The notes under the pieces are model-generated. The model searched no databases, had not been told where the DNA came from, and worked only from the letters and a program-made list of their open reading frames with translations. This document shows, piece after piece, positions 52,569 to 61,886 of a stretch of 64,000 nucleotides of DNA; position 1 is the first letter of the stretch; the number at the start of each line of letters is the position of its first letter. Origin of the DNA: Gammaproteobacteria bacterium (lineage in GTDB: Bacteria > Pseudomonadota > Gammaproteobacteria > Eutrophobiales > Eutrophobiaceae). The stretch is from contig WLWS01000001.1 in assembly GCA_012103475.1 (NCBI GenBank), forward strand, positions 372,001-436,000, read 5' to 3'. The position numbers and the translations under genes are program-made.

Positions 52569-53846
52569 TTGGCGGACAAAATACAATCCGTAAAAGGGAT
52601 GCATGACATCCTCCAGCAAAGTTCAAGCAAATGGCAGACCCTTGAAAACAGGGTTCAGGGAATACTCAATCGCTATGGCTATCAGGAAATTCGTACTCCT
52701 GTTGTTGAAAAAACCGAACTGTTTAAACGGTCGATCGGAGAAACCACAGACATCGTTTCCAAGGAGATGTATACCTTTACCGATCTCGGCGGCGAGAGCC
52801 TGACACTGCGACCCGAAGGTACAGCCGGCACTGTCCGTGCACTACTGCAACACGGTCTCTACCAGAACAGTCCTCTGCGTCTATGGTATTGCGGCCTGAT
52901 GTTCAGACATGAACGCCCGCAAAAAGGCCGCTTACGTCAGTTCAACCAGATCGGCGCTGAAGTATACGGACTCAAAGGGCCTGATATAGACGCAGAGTTG
53001 ATCGCAATGTGCGCTCGTTTCTGGAAAGAACTCGGCATTGATAATCTGGAATTACAGATTAACACTCTGGGCAGCAATGAAGCACGTCGGAAATACCGTG
53101 ATGTACTGGTAGAATTTTTCCAGGATCATAAAAATGATCTCGATGATGACAGTCAGATAAGACTGGAGAAAAACCCGCTACGTATACTCGACAGTAAGAA
53201 CCCCGAAATGCAGGCACTGATCGAAGCCGCACCGGGGATGGCGGAGCATATGGATGAACAATCCGGTGAACATTTTCTCGGCTTACAAAACCTGCTTGGC
53301 TCAATTGGCATTCCGTTTACGCTCAATCCTCGACTGGTTCGCGGACTGGACTACTACAGCAATACCGTTTTTGAATGGGTCAGCGATAGTCTAGGCGCAC
53401 AGGGCACGGTCTGTGCCGGTGGCCGTTATGACGGGCTGCTCGAGCATTTTGGCGGACGTACTATCCCGGCCATCGGTTTCGCCATGGGGCTGGAAAGACT
53501 GGTTGAGTTAATGTCTCTATCAGATGCAGGAGAAAAAGACCCTCAATCACCACACGTTTATTTGATAATTGCCGGTGACAGCGCCTTTGCCAGAGGTTTT
53601 CAGCTTGCTGAAGAACTTAAAGATGCACTGCCCGAATTGCGTCTGCTTATGCATTGTGGCGGGGGTAGTTTCAAAAGCCAGTTCAAAAAAGCGGACAAAT
53701 CCGGTGCTGATATTGCCCTGATTCTGGGAGAGGATGAGCTCGACAAGCAGTGTGTCGGCCTGAAACACTTGCGAGGTGAAAACGTTCAAAGTGAGCTTGC
53801 CTGGACTGATCTCGCTGACAGGCTAAAACTGGAACTCGGGCTTTAA
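52569..53846 (+). CDS. hisS: Histidyl-tRNA synthetase
   Basis: Charges tRNA-His. The 425-residue class II enzyme has SVKGMHDILQQSSSKWQTLE, motif 2 in MFRHERPQKGRLRQFNQIGA, the histidine-specific LVRGLDYYSNTVFEW, and a C-terminal anticodon domain. The start is decided by the ribosome site GGAG at 52559-52562: the TTG at 52569 lies six bases after it, while the TTG at 52557 would overlap it. So the gene starts with TTG. It lies 78 bases after rodZ, with no ispG between. Confidence 0.93.
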   Translation: MADKIQSVKGMHDILQQSSSKWQTLENRVQGILNRYGYQEIRTPVVEKTELFKRSIGETTDIVSKEMYTFTDLGGESLTLRPEGTAGTVRALLQHGLYQNSPLRLWYCGLMFRHERPQKGRLRQFNQIGAEVYGLKGPDIDAELIAMCARFWKELGIDNLELQINTLGSNEARRKYRDVLVEFFQDHKNDLDDDSQIRLEKNPLRILDSKNPEMQALIEAAPGMAEHMDEQSGEHFLGLQNLLGSIGIPFTLNPRLVRGLDYYSNTVFEWVSDSLGAQGTVCAGGRYDGLLEHFGGRTIPAIGFAMGLERLVELMSLSDAGEKDPQSPHVYLIIAGDSAFARGFQLAEELKDALPELRLLMHCGGGSFKSQFKKADKSGADIALILGEDELDKQCVGLKHLRGENVQSELAWTDLADRLKLELGL

Positions 53847-53869
53847 ACAGACTGGATTCCTGAAAGGCA

Positions 53870-53897
53870 TCGACTGTGTCGTCGGCAACGGTATAAT
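53870..53897 (+). promoter_or_regulatory. Promoter before yfgM-bamB-der
   Basis: TCGACT at 53870-53875, a 16-base gap and a perfect TATAAT at 53892-53897, about 90 bases before the yfgM start, in the only long gap of the series. Confidence 0.55.
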
Positions 53898-53984
53898 GCG
53901 CGCAGATACAGGGTATAAGCCTGAGAATCTTAACAAAAGAAAAGAACACGCAGTAGTAAAGGAATTAACAATCAGGAGAGTCAT

Positions 53985-54626
53985 TTGGACATTTATCAAA
54001 CAGAAGACGAACAGGTCGAAGCACTGAAAAAGTGGTGGCAGGAAAACGGTAAATCCGCCATTTTTGGTGTTTTACTTGGTCTTTCAGCCATTTTCGGCTG
54101 GCGTGAGTGGCAGGATTATGAGACTGAGATGGCTGCGTCAGCATCGAATCTCTACCAGCAAATGGTGGCTGCCGCACGCGAACAAAAAGCCGAAGAGCTG
54201 ATTAAAGTCGCCAATGAAATCAGCGCTAACTATGAATCTACGGCTTATTCTGTGTTCGCCCGCCTGGCTCTGGCCAGAGTAGCAGTAGAAAATGACGATC
54301 TGGATTCCGCAATTACCGATCTACGCTGGGCTCTGGATAAGACCTCACAGGAAAGTTTGCGACACGTGATCACTTTGCGACTCGCGCGAGTACTAATCGC
54401 GCAATCGAAGTACGACGAAGCTCGGGCAATAGTGAACAGCCAGAATCAGGGAGAGTTCGCTCTCTCCTATCTTGAACTTGAGGCAGACATTTTTCGCAAG
54501 GAAGACAAAATCAGCGAGGCCCGGCAATCTTATGAAAAGGCAATCAGTCTCGCCAAAGCCGGCAATCTTGACAGTTCGATGCTGGATCTGAAGCTTGATG
54601 ATCTGGGCCGTGAAGAATCAAAATGA
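53985..54626 (+). CDS. yfgM: YfgM-like TPR protein, ancillary to the Sec translocon
   Basis: A 213-residue membrane-anchored TPR protein. One helix at about residues 23-41 (SAIFGVLLGLSAIFGW) is followed by TPR-like helices facing the periplasm. In E. coli YfgM binds PpiD and SecYEG and helps periplasmic protein biogenesis. The start appears to be TTG 53985, with AGGAGAG just before it. It overlaps bamB by four bases. The hisS-yfgM-bamB-der order is widely conserved. Confidence 0.88.
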   Translation: MDIYQTEDEQVEALKKWWQENGKSAIFGVLLGLSAIFGWREWQDYETEMAASASNLYQQMVAAAREQKAEELIKVANEISANYESTAYSVFARLALARVAVENDDLDSAITDLRWALDKTSQESLRHVITLRLARVLIAQSKYDEARAIVNSQNQGEFALSYLELEADIFRKEDKISEARQSYEKAISLAKAGNLDSSMLDLKLDDLGREESK

Positions 54627-55789
54627 TCAGAGTTTTATGTCTGCTGTTTAGTATCTCAGTGCTCAACGGCTGTGGTACCACTTCAGCCATCGCCGAATAT
54701 TTAAAAGGTGACAGCGACAATGCTGAGCCCCCGGCAGAACTCGTGGAGTTCAGACAACGCCTGAACGTTATAGAACTGTGGTCAAAGAATATCGGTAGCG
54801 GTACTGACAAACAATATTTGAAACTGGCGCCGGTAATATCCAATCAACGTTTATATATCGCCGATGCCGACGGCCGGGTTGAAGCACTTGACGCCACCAA
54901 TGGTAAGAAGGTCTGGTCAATAGATACCGATGCACCTATCAGCGGCGGTCCCGGTTTTGGCGAAAATACCGTCCTGCTTGGCACCAGTGAAGCCGAGACT
55001 ATCGCCTTATCAGCTGAAGATGGCTCCGAACAATGGCGAAAAAAAGTCACCAGTGAAATTCTTTCTGCCCCGCAAAAAGCGGCTAATACGGTTGTAGTTC
55101 GTACCGGTGATGGCAAAATTTTTGGTCTCAATGGCGACAACGGCAGACGTCTGTGGATTTATGATCGGACAGTGCCAGCTTTGACGTTACGCGGCACCAG
55201 TGCACCGGTTATCGACGGTAATCTGGTCGTCGCCGGTTTTGATGGCGGCCGTATGGCTGCACTTGAAGTACGTACCGGGAAACTGATCTGGGAAGCCCCG
55301 GTTGCCACGGCCCGCGGCAGCAATGATATGGAACGTATGGTCGATATTGATTCATCGCCCCTGATAGTTGACGGCGTCATTTACATTGCCACCTTTCACG
55401 GACACCTCACAGCCATGCAGGCTGAAACGGGTCGTGTACTCTGGGATCGTGATATGTCATCTTATGCTGGTTTTGATGCTGATGAAAAATACCTTTATGT
55501 GACCGCCGACAAGAGTCATATCTCCGCTTTTGATCGCTTCACCAGTGAGGAGTTATGGATACAGGACAAATTGCATCTTCGCCAGATAACTGCCCCGGCA
55601 AGTATCGGTGATTTTATCGTGGTCGGTGATCTGGAAGGATATCTTCACTGGATGTCAAAATCTTCAGGAAAATTTGTAGCAAGAACTGAATTATGTGGCG
55701 ACCCCATACTTACGCCACCCACTGTTGTTGGCAAAATCCTTTACGGTTTCTGCAGCGACGGTACTCTCACCGCTTATAGTTACCGGTAA
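54623..55789 (+). CDS. bamB: Outer-membrane assembly lipoprotein BamB
   Basis: A 388-residue lipoprotein of the BAM complex, which inserts outer-membrane proteins. The signal sequence ends in the lipobox NGC (VLCLLFSISVLNGCGTT). An eight-bladed propeller of PQQ-like repeats follows, e.g. RLYIADADGRVEALDATNGK and VYWS-like strands, ending in ILYGFCSDGTLTAYSYR. Normal length. It overlaps yfgM (ATGA) and lies six bases before der. Confidence 0.94.
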   Translation: MIRVLCLLFSISVLNGCGTTSAIAEYLKGDSDNAEPPAELVEFRQRLNVIELWSKNIGSGTDKQYLKLAPVISNQRLYIADADGRVEALDATNGKKVWSIDTDAPISGGPGFGENTVLLGTSEAETIALSAEDGSEQWRKKVTSEILSAPQKAANTVVVRTGDGKIFGLNGDNGRRLWIYDRTVPALTLRGTSAPVIDGNLVVAGFDGGRMAALEVRTGKLIWEAPVATARGSNDMERMVDIDSSPLIVDGVIYIATFHGHLTAMQAETGRVLWDRDMSSYAGFDADEKYLYVTADKSHISAFDRFTSEELWIQDKLHLRQITAPASIGDFIVVGDLEGYLHWMSKSSGKFVARTELCGDPILTPPTVVGKILYGFCSDGTLTAYSYR

Positions 55790-55795
55790 TTTAAA

Positions 55796-57196
55796 ATGTC
55801 CCATGTTATTGCCATCGTTGGTCGTCCCAATGTCGGCAAATCCACGCTTTTCAATCGCATTTCAAAAAGCCGGGACGCATTGGTAGCTGACCGTCCCGGG
55901 GTCACTCGTGATCGTCAGTATGCATTCGTGCGTCATTTTGAGCGTCCTTTCGTTCTGATCGACACCGGTGGTCTCGATGAAGACAAGCATTCGGAAGACC
56001 TCATGGCCGGGCTCGTCTCTGAACAGGCGAAACGAGCTATTGAAGAAGCCGATGCAGTTATCTGGCTGGTCGATGGCCGTAGCGGTCTGACCACAGCTGA
56101 TGAGGTGCTGGTAAAAAAACTCAGACCACTCAGCAAGAATCTTTCACTGGTCGTAAACAAAACTGAAGGACTCGACATAGCTGTTGTCAGCGCCGAGTTT
56201 CATCAGCTTGGAGTAGGACAGCCTCTGGCCATTTCAGCCGAACGTGGCGATGGTGTATCTCAGCTTGTCGATGAAATACTGACCAGTCTTCCACAGACTG
56301 AAGATGACGAAGACATTGACGACGATGGTTTGCGAATCGGTATCATCGGTCGCCCAAACGTCGGTAAATCAACTTTGGTTAACCGCATGCTGGGCGAAGA
56401 ACGCATGCTGACGTTTGATCAACCGGGAACGACGCCTGACAGCGTCTCGATTGCTTTTCAGCGCCGGGAAAAACCTTACGTATTAATTGATACCGCTGGT
56501 GTCCGACGACGTGCGAAAATTACCGATCTTGTTGAAAAATTCAGCGTTATCAAAACTCTCAAGGCCATCGAACTGGCGCAAATTCTGGTGATGGTGATTG
56601 ACGCTCAGGAAGGTCTCAGCGATCAGGATCTGAATTTGATTGGCATTGCTGCTGATAGTGGTAAATCACTGGTTATTGCTGTTAACAAATGGGACGGACT
56701 TGAGGATGATCAGAAAAACATGGTCCGAAACCAGCTCGATCGGAAACTGGATTTTGTTTCTTACGCCTGTATACATACTATATCTGCCTTGCATGGCACC
56801 GGGGTAGGCAAGCTTTTTGATTTGCTGGATAGAATAGGAAAATCGCAGACAATCCGCGTTAAATCATCGCTGGTAACTGACATACTGCATGAGCTTGTTC
56901 AGGCTCACGAACCGCCGCTGGTTCACGGCAGACGCATAAAGTTGCGTTACGCCCATGTCGGCGGCCATGATCCTCTGCGCATTATCGTTCACGGGAACCA
57001 GACAGAACGTGTTCCTGATAACTATAAACGCTATTTATCCGGAAAAATCAGACAGAAACTAAAACTGCTTGGAACACCGGTAATGATTGAATTCAAACAC
57101 GGCGATAATCCCTACAAGGGTAAAAAAAATGTCTTGAACAAGCGTCAGATGGAAAAACGCAGGCGCCTGATGCGGCACGTCAAAAAAGGTAAATAA
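55796..57196 (+). CDS. der: Ribosome assembly GTPase Der
   Basis: A 466-residue double GTPase needed for 50S subunit assembly. The two G domains are visible: IVGRPNVGKSTLFNRISKSR (about residues 7-26) and IIGRPNVGKSTLVNRMLGEE (about 182-201), each with DTGG/DTAG and NKTE/NKWD motifs, followed by a KH-like C-terminal domain and a basic tail (KRQMEKRRRLMRHVKKGK). Normal length. It ends the rightward unit; the convergent bamC gene begins beyond a 34-base gap. Confidence 0.96.
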   Translation: MSHVIAIVGRPNVGKSTLFNRISKSRDALVADRPGVTRDRQYAFVRHFERPFVLIDTGGLDEDKHSEDLMAGLVSEQAKRAIEEADAVIWLVDGRSGLTTADEVLVKKLRPLSKNLSLVVNKTEGLDIAVVSAEFHQLGVGQPLAISAERGDGVSQLVDEILTSLPQTEDDEDIDDDGLRIGIIGRPNVGKSTLVNRMLGEERMLTFDQPGTTPDSVSIAFQRREKPYVLIDTAGVRRRAKITDLVEKFSVIKTLKAIELAQILVMVIDAQEGLSDQDLNLIGIAADSGKSLVIAVNKWDGLEDDQKNMVRNQLDRKLDFVSYACIHTISALHGTGVGKLFDLLDRIGKSQTIRVKSSLVTDILHELVQAHEPPLVHGRRIKLRYAHVGGHDPLRIIVHGNQTERVPDNYKRYLSGKIRQKLKLLGTPVMIEFKHGDNPYKGKKNVLNKRQMEKRRRLMRHVKKGK

Positions 57197-57230
57197 GCTT
57201 CTTTTCAGCCGTTCAGGCGGATAACAACAA

Positions 57231-58283
57231 TCAGTTCTGATTCAGATGATTTTGAATGATTGCCATAATCTGTAAGGCGTCATTACCGGTCGCCCATTCA
57301 CCTTCAGCGTTCAAAATCACCAGCTCTGTTTTATCGCCGACACCAGTAAGACTGACCTGATAAGGCACGCCTTCAGGTCCCGATTCATCGTCGCCCCAGA
57401 ATTTAAGTTTGGACAGCCAGCCTTTTTCTTCCCCAATTTGCGCATCGAAATATGTTACTCGATAGATGCCTGCCTCTGCATCCTTGCTTTGAATGGGTAA
57501 CCCGGCACGTTCCAGTGCAACTTCCGTATGCCGCCAGGCGCGGGTAAACTCCGCCGGTATTGAGAGGAGCTCCTTCCCATCATTGGTGCTTTCAACAACA
57601 GACTTTTCCCTGGCGGCAGAAGGTGCTGATGTTGAGCCGGGACTGGAGGCGACAATGGCTTCCCGGTTACCGTTGAAAAACAAATTAAGATCACCCGCCA
57701 GTTTTTTCTCAGCGTCAATACTCTTATCCTTGTCGCTCCAACTATCACTACCATCCTGACGTTTCGCCAGAACCTGTCGTTGGTTAGTTATATAAAGTAC
57801 GGTCAGGCTCGGCTCAGCACCCGGCTCAGAAAAAATCTTGAATTTGTCCCGATAGGAAAAGCCATCTTCAACAAAGGGTTCTGCCCAATTAGTTTCCAGT
57901 ACACCCAGTTCGGCATCATCCAGATCGCTTGTGTAACCCTGCTCATTGAGAAAGCTTCGTAAGCGCGGCCAGATATTGCCATTGTTTCCTCTTACCGCAA
58001 CCCACTGTTCGTCTGATTCTGGTTCCGGTGTGCTCAGCGGCGCAGCGTTTGTATTGCCAGTTCGTCTTTGCTGATACTTTGACAGACTCGCACCTTCGTT
58101 AGGAATAGACATCGAATCATTTATCGCATCTGCGGTCAGATCCGGCGGCACTTCCAGATCGGGCAGACTTTCACTTTTTTTATACTCCTGACTTTTATCC
58201 GGCAGTATGTTGTCCATACTCGGTAAATAGGAACAGGAAGCGTTCAGTAAAAGAAGAATAGATATCGCTAACAGTCTAGTCAT
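57231..58283 (-). CDS. bamC: Outer-membrane assembly lipoprotein BamC
   Basis: A 350-residue BAM lipoprotein. The N-terminal signal has a lipobox (LLLNASCSYLP, cysteine at about residue 17), followed by the extended segment with DLEVPPDLTADAINDSMSIP that contacts BamD, and two helix-grip domains. The family match is moderate, as BamC is poorly conserved outside enterobacteria. It follows dapA by 18 bases in the same direction, the conserved dapA-bamC (nlpB) pair. Confidence 0.9.
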   Translation of the reverse strand: MTRLLAISILLLLNASCSYLPSMDNILPDKSQEYKKSESLPDLEVPPDLTADAINDSMSIPNEGASLSKYQQRRTGNTNAAPLSTPEPESDEQWVAVRGNNGNIWPRLRSFLNEQGYTSDLDDAELGVLETNWAEPFVEDGFSYRDKFKIFSEPGAEPSLTVLYITNQRQVLAKRQDGSDSWSDKDKSIDAEKKLAGDLNLFFNGNREAIVASSPGSTSAPSAAREKSVVESTNDGKELLSIPAEFTRAWRHTEVALERAGLPIQSKDAEAGIYRVTYFDAQIGEEKGWLSKLKFWGDDESGPEGVPYQVSLTGVGDKTELVILNAEGEWATGNDALQIMAIIQNHLNQN

Positions 58284-58301
58284 TTAAAGTTTCCAGATAA
58301 T

Positions 58302-59189
58302 TTATAGAACACCAGCCGCTTGCATGGCGGTTTCCAATTGAGATTCATATTCTGCCGACATCCAGGTCATAGGTAAACGAATACCCTTGTCTATCAGCCC
58401 CATTCGGGCCAGCGCCCATTTCGCCGGAATGGGATTGGCTTCTACGAACAAGTTCTGATGCAAACCCAATAACTGCCTGTCAAATGCCAGAGCTTCGTCA
58501 CGCTTACCGGCAATAGCTGCAAAACACATGTCGTGCATAAGTTTTGGTGCCACATTAGCCGTCACGGAGATTACACCGTCTCCGCCGAGTAAAAGAAATT
58601 CACATGAAGTTTCATCATCACCACTAAATAAGAGAAAGTCCTGCGGACAAAGTTCACGAATCTGAGCAACCCGCTCAAGATCGCCAGTGGCTTCTTTGAC
58701 TCCAATAATGTTGTCTACTCCGGACAGACGGGCAATGGTCTCCGGTAACATATCGCAAGCAGTTCGACCCGGAACATTATACAAAATCTGTGGTATATCG
58801 ACCGTTTCGGCAACCGCTTTATGATGTAAAAACAACCCTTCCTGCGTTGGTTTATTGTAATACGGGGTAACCAACAGGCAGGCATCCGCGCCTGACTTTT
58901 TCGCGCAGCTTGTCAGATTAATAGCTTCAATTGTCGAATTTGCACCGGTACCGGCTATGACAGGCACTCTTCCAGCGACCATATCCACGATCAGACGAAT
59001 CACTTCACAATGTTCTGATTCCGGCAAAGTAGCTGACTCGCCAGTTGTTCCCATAGCAACGATCGCATCGCTTTTGTTTTCAATATGAAACTCAACCAGA
59101 CGAGCAAGCGCCTCGGTATCCAGTTCAGTTTCAGGTGCAACACCTTTTTTCATTGGTGTTACCAGCGCGACCATACTACCTTGGAACAT
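58302..59189 (-). CDS. dapA: 4-hydroxy-tetrahydrodipicolinate synthase
   Basis: Condenses pyruvate and aspartate semialdehyde in the lysine and diaminopimelate pathway. The 295-residue TIM-barrel protein has the Schiff-base lysine in [12 protein letters not shown] (about residue 162), the catalytic tyrosine in [12 protein letters not shown], and GTTGESATL near the N-terminus. Normal length. It is first of the dapA-bamC unit. A hairpin GCACT-AAA-AGTGC at 59254-59266 lies upstream of it and may be an operator. Confidence 0.96.
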   Translation of the reverse strand: MFQGSMVALVTPMKKGVAPETELDTEALARLVEFHIENKSDAIVAMGTTGESATLPESEHCEVIRLIVDMVAGRVPVIAGTGANSTIEAINLTSCAKKSGADACLLVTPYYNKPTQEGLFLHHKAVAETVDIPQILYNVPGRTACDMLPETIARLSGVDNIIGVKEATGDLERVAQIRELCPQDFLLFSGDDETSCEFLLLGGDGVISVTANVAPKLMHDMCFAAIAGKRDEALAFDRQLLGLHQNLFVEANPIPAKWALARMGLIDKGIRLPMTWMSAEYESQLETAMQAAGVL

Positions 59190-59425
59190 CGGTTATCCTG
59201 CTATTGTTATGAATGGGAATTAATTATCAGACATGCATTTCAGGCGATTATTCGCACTAAAAGTGCATGAAAACAGGGCGCATATGGTACTTGTATGACA
59301 AAGGCATGACAAGAACATTGATTTGTGGCTTTTTTCATCACCAGACCTTGCAGTAATTGAGACAAAGCTGCAAAATCCAAGCTCTGAATTATCCATCTTA
59401 CTTCTAAAATTATCAGTCACTATAT

Positions 59426-59953
59426 ATGCTACAACACATGGTTCTCGTTGCTTTGGGAAAGCAATCTCCAAGGCTGATTGAAGAGCTGACAAAAGCCATC
59501 CTCGACTGCAGCTGCAGCATCTCCGACAGTCGCATCAGTAATCTTGGAAATGAATGCACCATTCTCACAAAGCTATCTGGCAGTTGGGATGCGGTCGCCA
59601 AGTTTGAGGACTCTCTGACTAACCTTGGCCAGCGTCTGGGTCTGCATTTTAGTTCTGCACGAATCAGCTCACTCAAGCCAACAGAGGAGCTCATGCCCTA
59701 CGCCATTGATGCCGTATGCTCTGACCGACTGGGTGTGGTCTATGAGATCGCAAAGTTCATGGCCGATAACGAGCTTCAAATTCACGATCTTTACACTAAT
59801 ATCTATGAAGCGGCCAACACCGGCACACAAATGTTCTCTGTGCATATGACGATTAACATACCGATTGATTCGTCAATATCTCTGGTACGCAACGACTTTA
59901 TGGATTTCTGTGATCGTCTGAATCTGGATGCGATTATGGAACCGGTAAAATAG
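59426..59953 (+). CDS. gcvR: GcvR-like tandem-ACT-domain regulator
   Basis: A 175-residue protein with two ACT domains, at about residues 5-80 (LVALGKQSPRLIEELTKAIL) and 95-170 (AVCSDRLGVVYEIAKFMADN). It resembles GcvR, which binds the activator GcvA and keeps the glycine-cleavage operon off when glycine is low. No gcvA gene or gcv operon is visible, so the role is by homology. It lies divergent from dapA and 45 bases before bcp; the gcvR-bcp pair is common in gammaproteobacteria. Confidence 0.85.
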   Translation: MLQHMVLVALGKQSPRLIEELTKAILDCSCSISDSRISNLGNECTILTKLSGSWDAVAKFEDSLTNLGQRLGLHFSSARISSLKPTEELMPYAIDAVCSDRLGVVYEIAKFMADNELQIHDLYTNIYEAANTGTQMFSVHMTINIPIDSSISLVRNDFMDFCDRLNLDAIMEPVK

Positions 59954-59998
59954 ACAAACTGATTTTCGTCTTCTCATTTAAAAGGAAACAACAAGGTA

Positions 59999-60466
59999 AT
60001 GGCAAAAGTATCTCTCGGAAAAAAAGTAAGTAATTTCAAAATTCCTGCAACCGGTGACAAGGAAATCAGCCTGTCGGACTTGAAAGGTAAAAATGTGATT
60101 ATTTATTTCTATCCGAAAGACAGCACACCAGGTTGTACCCGCGAAGGTCAGGATTTCAGAGATAACATCAGAAAGTTTCGCGCGCGTAATGCCGTAATAC
60201 TTGGAGTCTCCAGAGACAGCGTGAAATCCCATGAGAACTTTAAGGAAAAACAAAAATTTCCTTTCGACCTGCTTTCTGACAAAGAAGAAAAACTGTGTGC
60301 ACAATTTGACGTGATTAAAGAAAAAAACATGTATGGAAAAAAAGTGATGGGTATTGAACGCAGTACTTTTCTGATAGATGACTCAGGTGTACTTCGTCAG
60401 GAATGGCGAAAACTTAAAGTCGACGGGCATGTCGATGAAGTCCTGGAAGCATTAAAAGCGCTGTAG
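59999..60466 (+). CDS. bcp: Thioredoxin-dependent thiol peroxidase (Bcp/PrxQ)
   Basis: A 155-residue peroxiredoxin of the Bcp/PrxQ type, which reduces peroxides. The peroxidatic cysteine is in DSTPGCTREGQDFRDN (about residue 45). The position five residues on, where E. coli Bcp has its resolving cysteine, is occupied by other residues (TREGQDF), so the protein must use another cysteine, for example that in EEKLCAQFDV (about residue 99), or act as a one-cysteine enzyme. No signal peptide. It lies between gcvR and the PhoH gene. Confidence 0.92.
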   Translation: MAKVSLGKKVSNFKIPATGDKEISLSDLKGKNVIIYFYPKDSTPGCTREGQDFRDNIRKFRARNAVILGVSRDSVKSHENFKEKQKFPFDLLSDKEEKLCAQFDVIKEKNMYGKKVMGIERSTFLIDDSGVLRQEWRKLKVDGHVDEVLEALKAL

Positions 60467-60479
60467 ATACATAGTATCC

Positions 60480-61886
60480 ATGAGTGGTGAAAATTCATCC
60501 CGCCTGTTTGTGCTGGATACTAATGTACTTATGCACGACCCCGCTGCCCTGTTCCGTTTTCAGGAACATGACATATTCATTCCCATGGTGGTTCTGGAAG
60601 AACTGGATTCCAGCAAAAAAGGCTTGTCAGAAGTCGCTCGAAACACACGCCAGGTAAGTCGATTTCTCGATGAACTAATTAATGATGAAGATAAGGACGC
60701 TATAGAGACCGGCCTGTCCCTGAGCAAGATTCAATTCACCAATGGTGATACGAACGCTAATGGACGACTTTTTTTACAAACTCAGGTACTCGCCAACACC
60801 CTGCCCGCTGATCTGCCTGGTAACAAAGCAGACAATACAATTCTTGGAACAACACTTTCATTACAACAGGAACAGGCGGATAAAGTAATCACTCTGGTAT
60901 CGAAAGATATCAACCTGAGAATCAAGGCGCGTGTCCTCGGTATTCACACTGAAGACTACTACAACGATAAAGTCCTCGATGATGCCAACCTGCTATATCG
61001 TGGTATAGATGAATTACCTGAAAAATTCTGGGATAAGAGCGCCAGTTCGCTGGATTCCTGGCAGGATAATTCACAAACCTGGTATCGTTTTGCCACATCC
61101 ATAATCGACGAATGTTATCCACAACAATGCCTTTACAGTGATGAAGTTGAAGATTTTGAAGCTCTGGTAAAACAGACAGATAAAAATGAAACCACAGTAC
61201 AACTGGCAACAAACTATAAAGGCGACAAAGGTAAAGTCTGGGGTATCAATGCTCGCAACCGCGAGCAGAATTTCGCACTTAACCTGCTTATGGATAACAC
61301 AATTGATCTGGTTACACTGACAGGTGTTGCGGGAACTGGTAAGACCCTGCTCACGCTTGCGGCCGGTCTACAACAGACTATTGAGGAAAAACGTTATCGC
61401 GAAATAATCATGACACGGGTAACGGTACCGGTCGGTGAAGACATCGGTTATCTTCCCGGCAGTGAAGAAGAAAAAATGACCCCATGGATGGGTGCCTTGA
61501 TGGACAATCTGGAAGTGCTGACAAACTCAGAAGATAACGGTGACTGGGAACGGGCGGCAACTGCCGAACTCTTAACCAAGAGAATTAAGATCCGTTCTCT
61601 GAATTTTATGCGTGGCCGCACATTTATGAATCGTTTCGTGATAGTTGATGAGGCGCAGAACCTGACCTCAAAGCAGATGAAAACGCTTATTACACGTATC
61701 GGCCCCGGCAGCAAGATCATCTGTCTAGGCAATATTGGTCAAATTGACACACCTTATATTACCGAGACTACATCAGGTTTAACTTATGTGGTTGATCGCT
61801 TCAAGGCCTGGCAACACAGTGGTCACATCACTTTACAACGTGGTGAGCGTTCAAGGCTGGCCGACTTCGCCAGCGAGGCGCTTTAA
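60480..61886 (+). CDS. PIN-PhoH family ATPase/ribonuclease
   Basis: A 468-residue two-domain protein. The N-terminal PIN nuclease domain (about 8-150) starts FVLDTNVLMHDPAALF and carries the acidic residues of the active site. The C-terminal PhoH ATPase domain has Walker A GVAGTGKTLLTLAA (about residue 285) and Walker B RFVIVDEAQNLTSKQMKTL. Such PIN-PhoH (YlaK/PhoH2) proteins are RNA helicase/ribonuclease enzymes with poorly known targets. It lies 13 bases after bcp and converges with the permease gene, overlapping it by four bases. Confidence 0.88.
   Translation: MSGENSSRLFVLDTNVLMHDPAALFRFQEHDIFIPMVVLEELDSSKKGLSEVARNTRQVSRFLDELINDEDKDAIETGLSLSKIQFTNGDTNANGRLFLQTQVLANTLPADLPGNKADNTILGTTLSLQQEQADKVITLVSKDINLRIKARVLGIHTEDYYNDKVLDDANLLYRGIDELPEKFWDKSASSLDSWQDNSQTWYRFATSIIDECYPQQCLYSDEVEDFEALVKQTDKNETTVQLATNYKGDKGKVWGINARNREQNFALNLLMDNTIDLVTLTGVAGTGKTLLTLAAGLQQTIEEKRYREIIMTRVTVPVGEDIGYLPGSEEEKMTPWMGALMDNLEVLTNSEDNGDWERAATAELLTKRIKIRSLNFMRGRTFMNRFVIVDEAQNLTSKQMKTLITRIGPGSKIICLGNIGQIDTPYITETTSGLTYVVDRFKAWQHSGHITLQRGERSRLADFASEAL

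Noticed and set aside
59221..59425. Small RNA between dapA and gcvR
   Set aside because: Only a short hairpin (59254-59266) is visible, without a terminator or clear promoter; no support for a transcript.
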